From JASFHF01 sp050123335 (lineage in GTDB: Bacteria > Pseudomonadota > Gammaproteobacteria > UBA12402), in assembly GCA_050123335.1 (NCBI GenBank), contig JASFHH010000001.1:62001-126000 (forward strand): DNA of 64,000 nt. The letters run 5' to 3'. Below, one piece after another: positions 1 through 8,039 of this stretch (position 1 is the stretch's first letter; each line of letters begins with the position of its first letter). The notes below the pieces were generated by a model. The model did no database searches, had not been told where the DNA came from, and worked only from the letters and a program-made list of their open reading frames with translations. The translations under genes and the position numbers were made by a program.

Positions 1-393
1 AGGTAAAACTTGCTTGGTTACATATAATAGTCCTTTGAGATTTATATCAATCATATCATCCCAATCATCTAATTCTCCTTCATGGAGTTTTTGGAAACCG
101 CGAGCTGTTCCGGCATTATTAATGAGGATGTCGATGTTTTTCCATTCTGGTTCTAGGTTGTCAAATGCATCTATAACGGCTTTTTTGTTAGCAATATCTA
201 AAGTAAAATATTCAGCTTTCACTTTATATTTTTCTTGTAATTCTGAGACTAGTTTTCGCAATCTTTCTTTGCGGCGTGCACAAACTAGAATTTTTGCATT
301 TTGTTTCGCAAAATGATGTGCACAGGCTTCACCGATACCGCTGGTTGCACCAGTAATCAATATAGTTTTATTTGTAAGATCATTATGTTTCAT
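1..393 (-). CDS. SDR-family NAD(P)-dependent oxidoreductase, C-terminus cut by window edge
   Basis: Short-chain dehydrogenase of the YdfG-like (classical SDR) type; the substrate cannot be named. I translated the minus strand from ATG at 393: the first 131 residues are present and the gene runs off the left edge. The Rossmann cofactor motif TGATSGIG is at residues 14-21, followed by the structural NNAG motif at 92-95. A good ribosome site, AGGGGG, lies at 402-407. The catalytic Ser-Tyr-Lys would lie beyond the edge. Basic residues CARRKER after the second strand favour NADP(H). A MerR-type promoter sits just upstream, so the enzyme is probably stress or metabolite induced. Confidence 0.9.
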   Translation of the reverse strand, partial: MKHNDLTNKTILITGATSGIGEACAHHFAKQNAKILVCARRKERLRKLVSELQEKYKVKAEYFTLDIANKKAVIDAFDNLEPEWKNIDILINNAGTARGFQKLHEGELDDWDDMIDINLKGLLYVTKQVLP

Positions 394-425
394 TTTGTAT
401 TCCCCCTGTTAGTTGGTTCATGGCC

Positions 426-456
426 ACTATACTCCTTAGAGTTAGCTCTAAGTCAA
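426..456 (-). promoter_or_regulatory. MerR-family-type promoter with overlong spacer and dyad operator
   Basis: Read on the minus strand: TTGACT (456-451), a 19-base spacer, then TATAGT (431-426). The spacer carries the dyad CTTAGAG-CTAA-CTCTAAG, whose first bases overlap the -35. A 19-bp spacer with a centred dyad is the hallmark of promoters activated by MerR-family regulators. It points at the SDR gene starting at 393. No MerR gene is in view; it may lie beyond the left edge. Confidence 0.75.
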
Positions 457-485
457 GAGGTTTAGTGAAAATAATTAATTTCAGA

Positions 486-501
486 TGCGAAACTCGTGAT
501 A
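486..501. repeat. Half copy of the GCGAAACTCGTG hairpin family
   Basis: TGCGAAACTCGTGATA here is identical to the right arm and tail of the hairpin at 27465-27480. Only one arm is present, between the SDR promoter and waaC. Confidence 0.5.
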
Positions 502-539
502 TAATCTTGATTTATTCGGTTTAGAGGTAGTGAAGTATT

Positions 540-1511
540 ATGGCCTTTTTGGACGCAGCACCAAAAATTTTAATTATCAAGCCGTCTTCTCTTGGTGACA
601 TTATTCATGGATTGCAAGTAGCGCAATCGATAAAAGAGCAATTGCCTGATTGTACAATTGATTGGGTGGTGCGCGAGCGTTTTTTTGATATTGTAGATAG
701 TTGTAATACTGTGGATGATATATTTATTTATTATCGTAAAGGCGGGTGGGGCGCGTTTAAAAAACTTATTAAGCAGATTAGGCAAAAGCAATATGATTAT
801 GTGTTTGATTTTCAGGGTTTGCTGCGTAGCGGTATTATGACGTTTTTTGCCAGAGGAAATAAAAAAATAGGGCGTAAGGACGCTCGCGAATTTAGTAAGT
901 TTTGTTATCAGCAAAAAGTTGCTTTACCTAAAGGTAAAAAACCTTTTCATGCAATGGATATTTTATTGCAATTTTTGTCGGTTTTGGGGTTAAAAGCTGA
1001 GCTTGTTGGACATTTGCAATATCAAACGGAAGATTTAACTTCGGTAGATAAGAGACTTGCATCCTGTAATCCGATTGTGATTATGCCTTCCAGTAGAAAT
1101 GCAAAAAAAGAATGGCAAGGGTTTGCTGAATTAACTGATAAAATCTTAACAACATTTCCAGACGAATTTGTTTGTTGGAATGGACACATAAAGATTGAAG
1201 CAGATAAATTTGAAGAACATCCGCGATTTATTAATACTACAGGCAAAACTAATATTCGCCAAATGATAAGTTTGATTGCGCAGTCACGCATGGTAATTGC
1301 TAATGATAGCGGGCCGATGCATTTGGCGGCGGCGATGAACAAACCAGTAATCGGAATATTTGGACCTACTTCAGCAAAACGTTTTGGTCCGTATCCGCAA
1401 ACAAGAGATACTAATGTTGTCATTACTGCTCCGGATAATGATTTAACTAAATTATCGGTTGATGCGGTGTTTGGTTTATTCAAAAGATGTTTGCATTTAC
1501 AGGAAGTTTGA
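540..1511 (+). CDS. waaC: Lipopolysaccharide heptosyltransferase I
   Basis: Glycosyltransferase family 9 protein, 323 residues, the usual length for WaaC. It should add the first L-glycero-D-manno-heptose to Kdo2-lipid A at the cytoplasmic face of the inner membrane. The N-terminal KPSSLGDIIHGL (from residue 14) is the family signature around the catalytic acid. The C-terminal NDSGPMHLAAAM (about residue 254) with the following GIFGPTS forms the ADP-heptose binding region. ATG at 540 follows a weak GAGGT element. Downstream a GT2 enzyme of the WaaE type (3084) fits the same pathway, although an MFS gene lies between them. WaaF is the closest alternative. Confidence 0.85.
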   Translation: MAFLDAAPKILIIKPSSLGDIIHGLQVAQSIKEQLPDCTIDWVVRERFFDIVDSCNTVDDIFIYYRKGGWGAFKKLIKQIRQKQYDYVFDFQGLLRSGIMTFFARGNKKIGRKDAREFSKFCYQQKVALPKGKKPFHAMDILLQFLSVLGLKAELVGHLQYQTEDLTSVDKRLASCNPIVIMPSSRNAKKEWQGFAELTDKILTTFPDEFVCWNGHIKIEADKFEEHPRFINTTGKTNIRQMISLIAQSRMVIANDSGPMHLAAAMNKPVIGIFGPTSAKRFGPYPQTRDTNVVITAPDNDLTKLSVDAVFGLFKRCLHLQEV

Positions 1512-1578
1512 TTATACTAATACGCATGAATACAAAAATCCTATATACATATTGTTCACCGATACAATCACCTAGCAA

Positions 1579-1626
1579 GCGGGCTAATTCGTTCGTTTAA
1601 ATTCTTTAAGCGGATGATTAGTCCGC
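1579..1626. terminator. Imperfect hairpin after waaC
   Basis: GCGGGCTAAT pairs with ATTAGTCCGC, and the inner part (GTTTAAA / TTTAAGC) continues the stem across a short loop. There is no clear U tract, so it may be a repeat-type hairpin rather than an intrinsic terminator. Confidence 0.45.
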
Positions 1627-1679
1627 GTTCTCAAAAATCTATTTAAATAAAATCATTTTTAATTAATATTATTATAAGG

Positions 1680-1805
1680 TCAGGACTTACGCGAAAAGAT
1701 GAGATGCGAGAAAAAAGCGAGCGGAAGGAGGGAGTTTATAAATAATAAATGACCGAGCTTCCGCGAGCTTTTAACAAAGCAGATCGCTTTTCGCGTAAGT
1801 CCTGA
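1680..1805. repeat. Long inverted repeat, GGAGTTTATA-core family (copy 1)
   Basis: Perfect 19-base outer arms (1680-1698 and 787 bases into the 1 kb block, 1787-1805) read TCAGGACTTACGCGAAAAG. A second, imperfect stem, GCGAGCGGAAG / CTTCCGCGAGC, lies inside. The loop at 1731-1752 reads GGAGTTTATA followed by AATAATAAATGA. The same loop occurs at 44120-44140 with different stems. The right arm ends where the Shine-Dalgarno sequence of the next gene begins. Confidence 0.85.
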
Positions 1806-1816
1806 AGGTGAATTAT

Positions 1817-3073
1817 ATGAAAATTCGTAAATTGAATATAACAGCTATTATTGTATGTAGTTTGGCATCATTTTTTTATTTGTATGACTTTTTATTGCGG
1901 GTTATGCCAAGTGCAATGACCAATGATTTAATGAGTCATTTTCATATTGGAGCAGCAAGATTGGGAGTTATGTTAGCGATTTTTTATTATGCTTATGCGC
2001 CAATGCAATTGCCTGCTGGATTATTGTTTGATCGTGTAGGAACAAGGTTGTTATTAACCATAATGGTGCTGGTGTGTGCAGTCGGTACGTTACTTTTTGG
2101 TATTACTGATAACATAATGATTGCAACTATCGGTCGATTTTTAATTGGTTTTTCTTCAGCTTTTGCATTTCTAGGTGCATTGGTATTAGCAGCACGTTGG
2201 TTGCCGCATAAATATTTTGCGTTATTTGTTGGCTTAGTACAATTGCTTGGTTGTGCGGGAGCGATTGTAGGAGAAGCACCTATTGCTGTTGCAGTTGAAC
2301 ATTTTGGTTGGCAAAAAACTAATTTTGCAGCGGCATTAATCGGGTTTGTATTAGCAATATTATTTTGGGTTTTGCTGCGTGATCATCCTGAAGGTGCAGT
2401 CATTGAAAATAAAAAATCTGCTAATGTGTTAAAACAATTATCTGCGGTTTTGAAAAATTTGCAAAATTGGTGGGTTGGCTTGTATGCTTTTGCTATCTGG
2501 GCGCCTGCAAGCATATTTGCAGTATTGTGGGGAGTCCCTTTTCTTATGACCTTTTATCAAATCAGTGCATCTGCTGCTTCTTTCGCTGTATCACTAGTGT
2601 GGGTTGGAATTGGAATTGGTTGTCCTTTAGTTGGTTGGTGGTCAGATCATGTTGGCAAGCGTTGTTTGCCATTATATGTAACATCTTTTTTAGGTGTTAT
2701 TACATCCTGTTTAATTTTGTATCTCAACAATACTTCAATATATTTGATGGATGTATGGTTATTTTTATTGGGAGTGAGTATTTCAGGAATGGTAATTACT
2801 TTTGGTTTGATTAAAGATATCAATGCTTCATCAGTTACTGGCACAGCTAACGGTTTCAATAATATGGCGGTTTTAATTGGCGGAATTATTTTTCAGCCTA
2901 TGGTGGGATTTATTTTACATGCTCTGTGGAATGGGAAATTAGTAAATAATATTCCAGTTTATAGCTTGTCTAATTATAAAATTGCGCTTAGTATTGTACC
3001 ACTGTGTTTTGTGATAGCATTGCTTGCCGGTGTGTTTTTTATCAAAGAAACCCATTGTATAAAATCAAGATGA
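1817..3073 (+). CDS. Major facilitator superfamily transporter
   Basis: About 418 residues with roughly 12 hydrophobic segments. LFDRVGTRLL after helix 2 is the MFS loop 2-3 motif. ATG at 1817 is preferred over an upstream GTG (1808) because AAGGTG at 1805-1810 is ideally spaced. It resembles the MFS protein at 47508-48785 throughout (both carry an RVxPSxMxNDLM stretch and a LPxGxLFD stretch), so the two are paralogues. Such carriers are expanded in Legionella and Coxiella, where some import amino acids or nucleosides inside the host vacuole. The substrate here is unknown. Its ribosome site touches the right end of the 1680-1805 hairpin. Confidence 0.85.
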   Translation: MKIRKLNITAIIVCSLASFFYLYDFLLRVMPSAMTNDLMSHFHIGAARLGVMLAIFYYAYAPMQLPAGLLFDRVGTRLLLTIMVLVCAVGTLLFGITDNIMIATIGRFLIGFSSAFAFLGALVLAARWLPHKYFALFVGLVQLLGCAGAIVGEAPIAVAVEHFGWQKTNFAAALIGFVLAILFWVLLRDHPEGAVIENKKSANVLKQLSAVLKNLQNWWVGLYAFAIWAPASIFAVLWGVPFLMTFYQISASAASFAVSLVWVGIGIGCPLVGWWSDHVGKRCLPLYVTSFLGVITSCLILYLNNTSIYLMDVWLFLLGVSISGMVITFGLIKDINASSVTGTANGFNNMAVLIGGIIFQPMVGFILHALWNGKLVNNIPVYSLSNYKIALSIVPLCFVIALLAGVFFIKETHCIKSR

Positions 3074-3083
3074 GGTAGATTTT

Positions 3084-3845
3084 ATGGTGCAAATATCCGC
3101 GATTGTGTTAACCAAAAATGAAGAAGATCGTATTATGAAATGTTTACAATCTCTTGATTGGGTTGATGAAATTATTGTGTTTGATGCTGGTAGTACCGAT
3201 CAAACTTGTGAAATTGCAAAACAATTTAATACTAAAGTTTTTGTTCAGCCTAATTGGGAAGGTTTTGGTAAGCAAAGAGTATTAGCGCAGGAAAAAGCAA
3301 CAGGTGATTGGATTTTAATGATTGATGCAGATGAAGAGGTGACAGAGAATTTGCGTTGCGAAATTCAAGCCAAATTAGCTGATAATGTTTTAAATACAGC
3401 TTATGCTATACCGCGTTCTTCGTGGGTATTTGGCAAACAGCTTAAGCATTGTTGGTGTCCGGATTATGTGTTGCGTTTATATCCTAGAAATAAAGGTAGA
3501 TATGCAGCAAAAGATTTAGTGCATGAAAGAGTTTATTTGGATGCTAATGTTAAGATAATGAAGTTAAAACATCCTTTGTGGCATTTTACCTATCGGGATT
3601 TAAATCATTATTTTGTAAAGTCAAATGAATATACAAAAGCCTGGGCAGAAAAGGCTTATCGGGCAGGCAAGCGCACTAATTTATTTCAAGCTATCATACA
3701 TGCTGCCAGCAGTTTTTTTAAAAATTATTTTATTGATATGGGTTTTTTAGATGGCAAGCAGGGGTTTTTGATATCCATTTTAAGTGCGCATGCTGCTTTT
3801 AATAAATATGCTTATTTATTGGTAAAGTGGTGGAAAAACCAGTAA
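3084..3845 (+). CDS. Glycosyltransferase family 2, WaaE/KdtX-type LPS core transferase
   Basis: 253 residues beginning with ISAIVLTKNEEDRI, the GT2 nucleotide-sugar fold, then VFDAGSTDQT and the metal-binding DADEEV motif near residue 79. The sequence resembles the WaaE-type beta-1,4-glucosyltransferases that modify inner-core heptose. It starts 10 bases after the MFS stop with GAGGTAG in front of ATG 3084, so it is probably cotranscribed with that gene. With waaC upstream it suggests a small core-oligosaccharide cluster. The acceptor and donor sugars are inferred from family only. Confidence 0.8.
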   Translation: MVQISAIVLTKNEEDRIMKCLQSLDWVDEIIVFDAGSTDQTCEIAKQFNTKVFVQPNWEGFGKQRVLAQEKATGDWILMIDADEEVTENLRCEIQAKLADNVLNTAYAIPRSSWVFGKQLKHCWCPDYVLRLYPRNKGRYAAKDLVHERVYLDANVKIMKLKHPLWHFTYRDLNHYFVKSNEYTKAWAEKAYRAGKRTNLFQAIIHAASSFFKNYFIDMGFLDGKQGFLISILSAHAAFNKYAYLLVKWWKNQ

Positions 3846-3896
3846 AAAGTAGTATTTTTATCCGGTTTGTGTCCATGAAAGTTTTTAAATTGAACT

Positions 3897-4005
3897 AAAG
3901 CAATATTGAGTATGTGTTTTAAGCCTCAATGGCACGTCCATGTGCCTCCCGATTGCGCATCCAGGGCAATCTATTCGGCTTAAAACACATATTTAATATT
4001 GCCTT
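3897..4005. repeat. Long inverted repeat, ACATGGAYGT-core family (copy 1)
   Basis: Arms 3897-3925 and 3977-4005 match at 26 of 29 positions. The 51-base loop contains, on the minus strand, GGGAGGCACATGGACGTGCC (3950-3931), preceded by a CCTGGATG block. The same core occurs at 14298-14317 with different arms. It lies between the GT2 gene and etfB. Confidence 0.85.
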
Positions 4006-4146
4006 AAAACTTAATATCTCATTTTTTGGTGCAAACCAGATAGACATAAAAATAGCACAAAAAATGCACAATATTGCTTCCGTTCTTGATGCTCTATAGT
4101 TTATATAATATACTGCTGTGCTTAAAGACAAACCTTGAGGATTCTT

Positions 4147-4995
4147 ATGAAAAACATTGTTGTGCTTGCCAAGCAAGTGCCTGATACGGCAAATATTACC
4201 GGTGACGCTATGAAAGAAGACGGCACCGTAAATCGTGCTAATCTGCCAGCTATTTTTAATCCGGAAGATTTAAATGCTTTAGAAATGGCGTTGGAAATCA
4301 AAGATCAAACCGATGCAAAAGTTTTTGTCGTCACGATGGGTCCGCCTAAAGCGGTTGAAGTGTTAAAACATGCTTTATACATGGGTGCAGATGAGGTGAT
4401 GATGATTTCAGACCGCAAATTTGCTGGCGCTGATACACTTGCTACTTCTTATGTTTTGGCTGGCGCGATCGAAAAAATTGGTAAAGTAGATTTAGTGCTT
4501 GCTGGTCGTCAGGCGATTGATGGCGATACTGCGCAAGTTGGTCCACAAGTTGCCGATAAATTGGGATTCAATCAAATTACTTACGTGTCGCGTTTAAGTG
4601 AAGTTGGTAAAGATTATTTAGTAGTGGAACGTGATGGTGAAGTGCAAACGGAAATTATTAAAACTAAATTACCAGCTTTGTTGACGGTGACTAGTGAAGC
4701 AAACGAACCACGTTATCCAAATTGTTTGAACATGCTGAAATATTTTCGTGCGGATTTAGAAAGTAAAATTGATAATGTTGAAGTTGCGAAAAAAAATAAT
4801 TGGATTATTGCGCAAAAAGGTTTAGATGATTTAGGTTTAGATGAAAACCGTTGTGGTTTAAAAGGCAGTCCAACCAAAGTGCATAAAATTAAAAGCATAA
4901 CTTTAGCTGGCGGTGACATGAAAATGTATGATGCAGATCGTTCGGGAATTAAACAGTTAATTAAAGATATTACCAAAGAATATATCGAGGAATGA
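4147..4995 (+). CDS. etfB: Electron transfer flavoprotein beta subunit, FixA type
   Basis: 282 residues. EtfB pairs with EtfA to carry electrons from acyl-CoA dehydrogenases. ATG 4147 is chosen over TTG 4135 because GAGG (4137-4140) is spaced correctly. LAGRQAIDGDTAQVGPQVA is the nucleotide-binding signature in the form typical of FixA/group 2 ETFs, rather than the group 1 form of ordinary beta-oxidation. It overlaps etfA, and the acyl-CoA dehydrogenase follows directly: one operon, etfB-etfA-acd. Assignment to EtfB is firm; the bifurcating subtype is inference. Confidence 0.93.
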   Translation: MKNIVVLAKQVPDTANITGDAMKEDGTVNRANLPAIFNPEDLNALEMALEIKDQTDAKVFVVTMGPPKAVEVLKHALYMGADEVMMISDRKFAGADTLATSYVLAGAIEKIGKVDLVLAGRQAIDGDTAQVGPQVADKLGFNQITYVSRLSEVGKDYLVVERDGEVQTEIIKTKLPALLTVTSEANEPRYPNCLNMLKYFRADLESKIDNVEVAKKNNWIIAQKGLDDLGLDENRCGLKGSPTKVHKIKSITLAGGDMKMYDADRSGIKQLIKDITKEYIEE

Positions 4996-4997
4996 TG

Positions 4998-5993
4998 ATG
5001 AAAACAATTGTTTATATAGAAAAAAATCCATTAACTAAACAACTTCGTAATGTTAGTTTAGAGTTAGCATATAAGGCTTATTCGTTAATGAAGCCTTTTA
5101 ATGGGGAAGTAATTGGTGTTTTTGTTGGTGACGAATTACCAACTGACGCTGAAGAATTATTTAAATATGGTATTAATCGCATTATTTATTATAACAATCC
5201 AAAGTTAGCGGGTATTCAGTCAATTGCATACAAAAATATTCTGGAGCAAATGATTAAAGCGGAAGAGCCGGATATTGTTTTATTTGGTGCGACCCATAAT
5301 GGACGTGATGTTGCGCCGTTAATTGCATCATCATTAAGAGCTGGTTTAACTGCAGATTGTACGCAGCTTTATATTGATGATTACAAAGACAAAGGCAAAA
5401 TTTTATATCAAATGCGTCCGGCATTTGGCGGAAATATTTTAGCGACAATTATTACTCCGGATGATCGGCCAATGATGGCTACTGCGCGTGAAGGTGTAAT
5501 GTTGTTACCAGAAAAAAAATTAGATCATTCAGTTAAACTCGAAAAATTTAATGCTGATTTTAAAGACGAATGGGTATTAAATGAGTTCTTAGATATTATT
5601 CCTAAACGTAGAAAAGTTGATTTTTCTGTAGCAAATATTGTGGTTTCTGGCGGCGCTGGAGTTGGTAGCAAAGAAAATTTTGATTTAATTCATCAATTAG
5701 CGCATGCGCTTAAAGGTGTTGCAGGTGCATCGCGTGCTGCGGTTGATTTTGGTTTCATCGAAAAAGATCATCAGGTTGGACAAACCGGCTCGGTAGTGCG
5801 GCCAAAACTTTATATTGCATGCGGTATTTCCGGCCAAATTCAACATCGTGCAGGAATGGAAGAATCCAAAAAAATTATTGCGATAAATAAAGATCCGGAT
5901 GCTCCAATTTTTGGTGTGGCGCATTGTGGAATTGTTGGTGATTTGCATGAAGTTATTCCGGTCATGCTGCATTATTTGAAAGAGGAAGCGTAA
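4998..5993 (+). CDS. etfA: Electron transfer flavoprotein alpha subunit, FixB type
   Basis: About 331 residues with an N-terminal adenine-nucleotide-alpha-hydrolase-like domain and the C-terminal FAD domain. The FAD domain shows VGQTGSVVRPKLYIACGISG and the following QHRAGM, and ends with the IVGDL block. The stretch RPAFGGNILATI in mid-protein is characteristic of group 2 (FixB, clostridial bifurcating) EtfA. Three consecutive ATGs (4992, 4995, 4998) are possible; GAGG at 4987-4990 best serves 4998. The first overlaps the etfB stop, so translation is probably coupled. Partner of the upstream EtfB and the downstream dehydrogenase. Confidence 0.93.
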   Translation: MKTIVYIEKNPLTKQLRNVSLELAYKAYSLMKPFNGEVIGVFVGDELPTDAEELFKYGINRIIYYNNPKLAGIQSIAYKNILEQMIKAEEPDIVLFGATHNGRDVAPLIASSLRAGLTADCTQLYIDDYKDKGKILYQMRPAFGGNILATIITPDDRPMMATAREGVMLLPEKKLDHSVKLEKFNADFKDEWVLNEFLDIIPKRRKVDFSVANIVVSGGAGVGSKENFDLIHQLAHALKGVAGASRAAVDFGFIEKDHQVGQTGSVVRPKLYIACGISGQIQHRAGMEESKKIIAINKDPDAPIFGVAHCGIVGDLHEVIPVMLHYLKEEA

Positions 5994-7697
5994 ATGAATT
6001 ACTATACACAAAATCGAAAATTTTATTTAGAACAAATTGATTTAGAGCCGGTTGCTCGCGATTTAGAAAAGAACTTTGAGAGTAAAGATGCGTACACTTT
6101 ACACTCTCTTGATGAGGCTTGGAAATGGTACAACATGGCATTAGAAAATGCTGGAAGTATTTGTGCGGATTTTATCGAACCGCGCGCCGAAGAGGTTGAT
6201 GAAAAAGGTGCGCGTTTTGATAGCGGTGTGGTGCATTGGGCGGATGCAACCAAAGAAAACATGAAAACATTAGCGCAGGCTGGTTATACAGGTGGAACGC
6301 TCGAACGTAAGTATGGTGGGCTTAATTTACCAGTTACGGTTAATACTGTAATTGTTGAAATGGTTTCGCAGGCTGATGCAAGCTTAATGAATTTATTTGG
6401 ATTACAGGATATTGCAGTTACAGTCAGTAAGTTTGGATCCGAGGAGCAGAAAGATCGTGTGCTGCCGAAATTTGCTAAAGGTGAAGTTAGCGGTTCGATG
6501 GCGCTAACTGAACCGGATGCTGGAAGTGATCTTCCTTCAGTAATGTGTAAAGCGATTGAAAAAAACGGCAAATGGTATTTGGATGGGGTAAAACGTTTTA
6601 TTACCAATGGTTGTGGTGATGTGTCGTTGGTGTTAGCGCGTACTGAAGAAGGCACTAAAGATGCGCGTGGTCTTAGTATGATGCTGTATGAACGTTATCG
6701 TGATGATAATATGATTGTACGTCGTATTGAAAGCAAAATGGGAATTCATGGATCACCTACGTGTGAATTACAATTTAATCTGGCTGAATGTGAGTTAGTT
6801 GGCAAGCGTAAATTTGGTTTAATCAAATATGTTATGAGCTTAATGAATGGTGCACGGCTTGGTATTTCCGCCCAAGCTTTGGGAATTGCGCAAGCAGCTT
6901 TAAATGAAGCAGTAAGTTATGCCAATGAGCGTGAACAATTCAAACAAAAGATTGTAAATTTTCCGGCGGTATATCAAATGCTGAAAAAATCACAAGTCGA
7001 AGTCGAAACTGCTAGGGCGCTTTTGTACGATACTGCTTATTATGTTGATCTTCAAGAAATGTATGAACGCAAAATGGAACGCGGTGAAGATGTTAGAAAA
7101 TTAAAACAAGCAGCAACTGCGATGGCAAACTTCTTAACGCCGTTAAGCAAATTTGTTTCAACCGAAATGGCAAACAAAGTTTGTTATGATGCAGTTCAAA
7201 TTCATGGCGGTTGCGGTTTTATGAAAGATTTTCCGGTGTCACGGCTTGCGCGTGATGCCAGAATTACCAATATTTACGAAGGAACTTCGCAATTACAAGT
7301 GGTGGCAGTACTTGCCAGCATTAATTCGAAAATTTTTGATCGTGTGTTAGAAGAATATAAAGCTTTAGATATTTCCAACTTAAAAAATGAACGTGAACAA
7401 GTGCTCAATTTAATGGAGCAATGCAATACATCGATCGAAAAAGCTAAATCACTCGATTCCAAAGAATTTTTAGATTACATTGGCAATTATTTAGTAGAAA
7501 TGGTTTCGATCGCATATCGTTTAATGCTATTTATCAAAATTGCCGATAAACACGAATCTAAACGCGATTTATTTAATTTCTATTTAGCTGAATCTGAGGT
7601 TCGGATGCAATATTTGGCTGATACCATCAATAAATTAATGTCGGTTTATGGTGATAAAATTGATGTGTTAAAGGAAGATTTTATCGCCCATATTTAA
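5994..7697 (+). CDS. Acyl-CoA dehydrogenase with C-terminal extension
   Basis: 567 residues, longer than the roughly 380-residue medium-chain type. The family signature ALTEPDAGSD sits near residue 168, and IYEGTSQLQVV near 425 carries the conserved Glu used as the catalytic base. ANEREQFKQKI and IHGGCGFMKDF are further family blocks. About 120 residues follow the catalytic domain, as in long-form enzymes. The start lies one base after the etfA stop, with GAGGAAG inside the end of etfA. It should oxidise acyl-CoA and pass electrons to the FixAB-type ETF beside it. Chain length is unknown. Confidence 0.9.
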   Translation: MNYYTQNRKFYLEQIDLEPVARDLEKNFESKDAYTLHSLDEAWKWYNMALENAGSICADFIEPRAEEVDEKGARFDSGVVHWADATKENMKTLAQAGYTGGTLERKYGGLNLPVTVNTVIVEMVSQADASLMNLFGLQDIAVTVSKFGSEEQKDRVLPKFAKGEVSGSMALTEPDAGSDLPSVMCKAIEKNGKWYLDGVKRFITNGCGDVSLVLARTEEGTKDARGLSMMLYERYRDDNMIVRRIESKMGIHGSPTCELQFNLAECELVGKRKFGLIKYVMSLMNGARLGISAQALGIAQAALNEAVSYANEREQFKQKIVNFPAVYQMLKKSQVEVETARALLYDTAYYVDLQEMYERKMERGEDVRKLKQAATAMANFLTPLSKFVSTEMANKVCYDAVQIHGGCGFMKDFPVSRLARDARITNIYEGTSQLQVVAVLASINSKIFDRVLEEYKALDISNLKNEREQVLNLMEQCNTSIEKAKSLDSKEFLDYIGNYLVEMVSIAYRLMLFIKIADKHESKRDLFNFYLAESEVRMQYLADTINKLMSVYGDKIDVLKEDFIAHI

Positions 7698-7743
7698 TGC
7701 TATATTTTCAGTTAGTTATCTCGCCGTTCAAAAAAATCAGGCA

Positions 7744-7844
7744 TTAATGGAATGGTTCCTCCTTGCTTATATGCTTAATATGAAGTCTCATATTATGGCT
7801 CATTTAAAAGCTGGATTATAGTAAGGCAGGAACTATTCCATTAA
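7744..7844. repeat. Long inverted repeat with unique loop
   Basis: Arms 7744-7771 and 7817-7844 (starting TTAATGGAAT) match at about three quarters of 28 positions. The loop contains its own small dyad, TATGA-AGTC-TCATA. The loop matches none of the three loop families seen elsewhere. It may terminate the etf operon. Confidence 0.7.
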
Positions 7845-7935
7845 CGTCGGTTGGGATAATGGGCCCAATCTATAATCTATTGAAAAATAATGTGTTTTTT
7901 TAGCAACCAAGCCTATCGATATTTTTTATGCGGTA

Positions 7936-7997
7936 TTGCGCAAGTTAATTTGCAAATATAAACTTGCGCAAAAAAGCTAAAATGCGATATTGCGCAA
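7936..7997. promoter_or_regulatory. Three TTGCGCAA palindromes, putative operator
   Basis: TTGCGCAA occurs at 7936-7943, 7964-7971 and 7990-7997, spaced 28 and 26 bases. The outer two lie in a direct repeat (ATGCGRTATTGCGCAARTT, 54 bases apart). The first two form a longer dyad, GCGCAAGTT...AACTTGCGC. The cluster ends 42 bases before the AAA ATPase start, so it is probably its operator. Confidence 0.6.
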
Positions 7998-8039
7998 ATT
8001 TCAAAGAGGTGGTATGATTAGCCAACTTTGGAGGATATT

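Noticed and set aside
14..316. 100-codon plus-strand frame at the left edge
   Set aside because: It lies opposite the SDR gene, which has clear family motifs.
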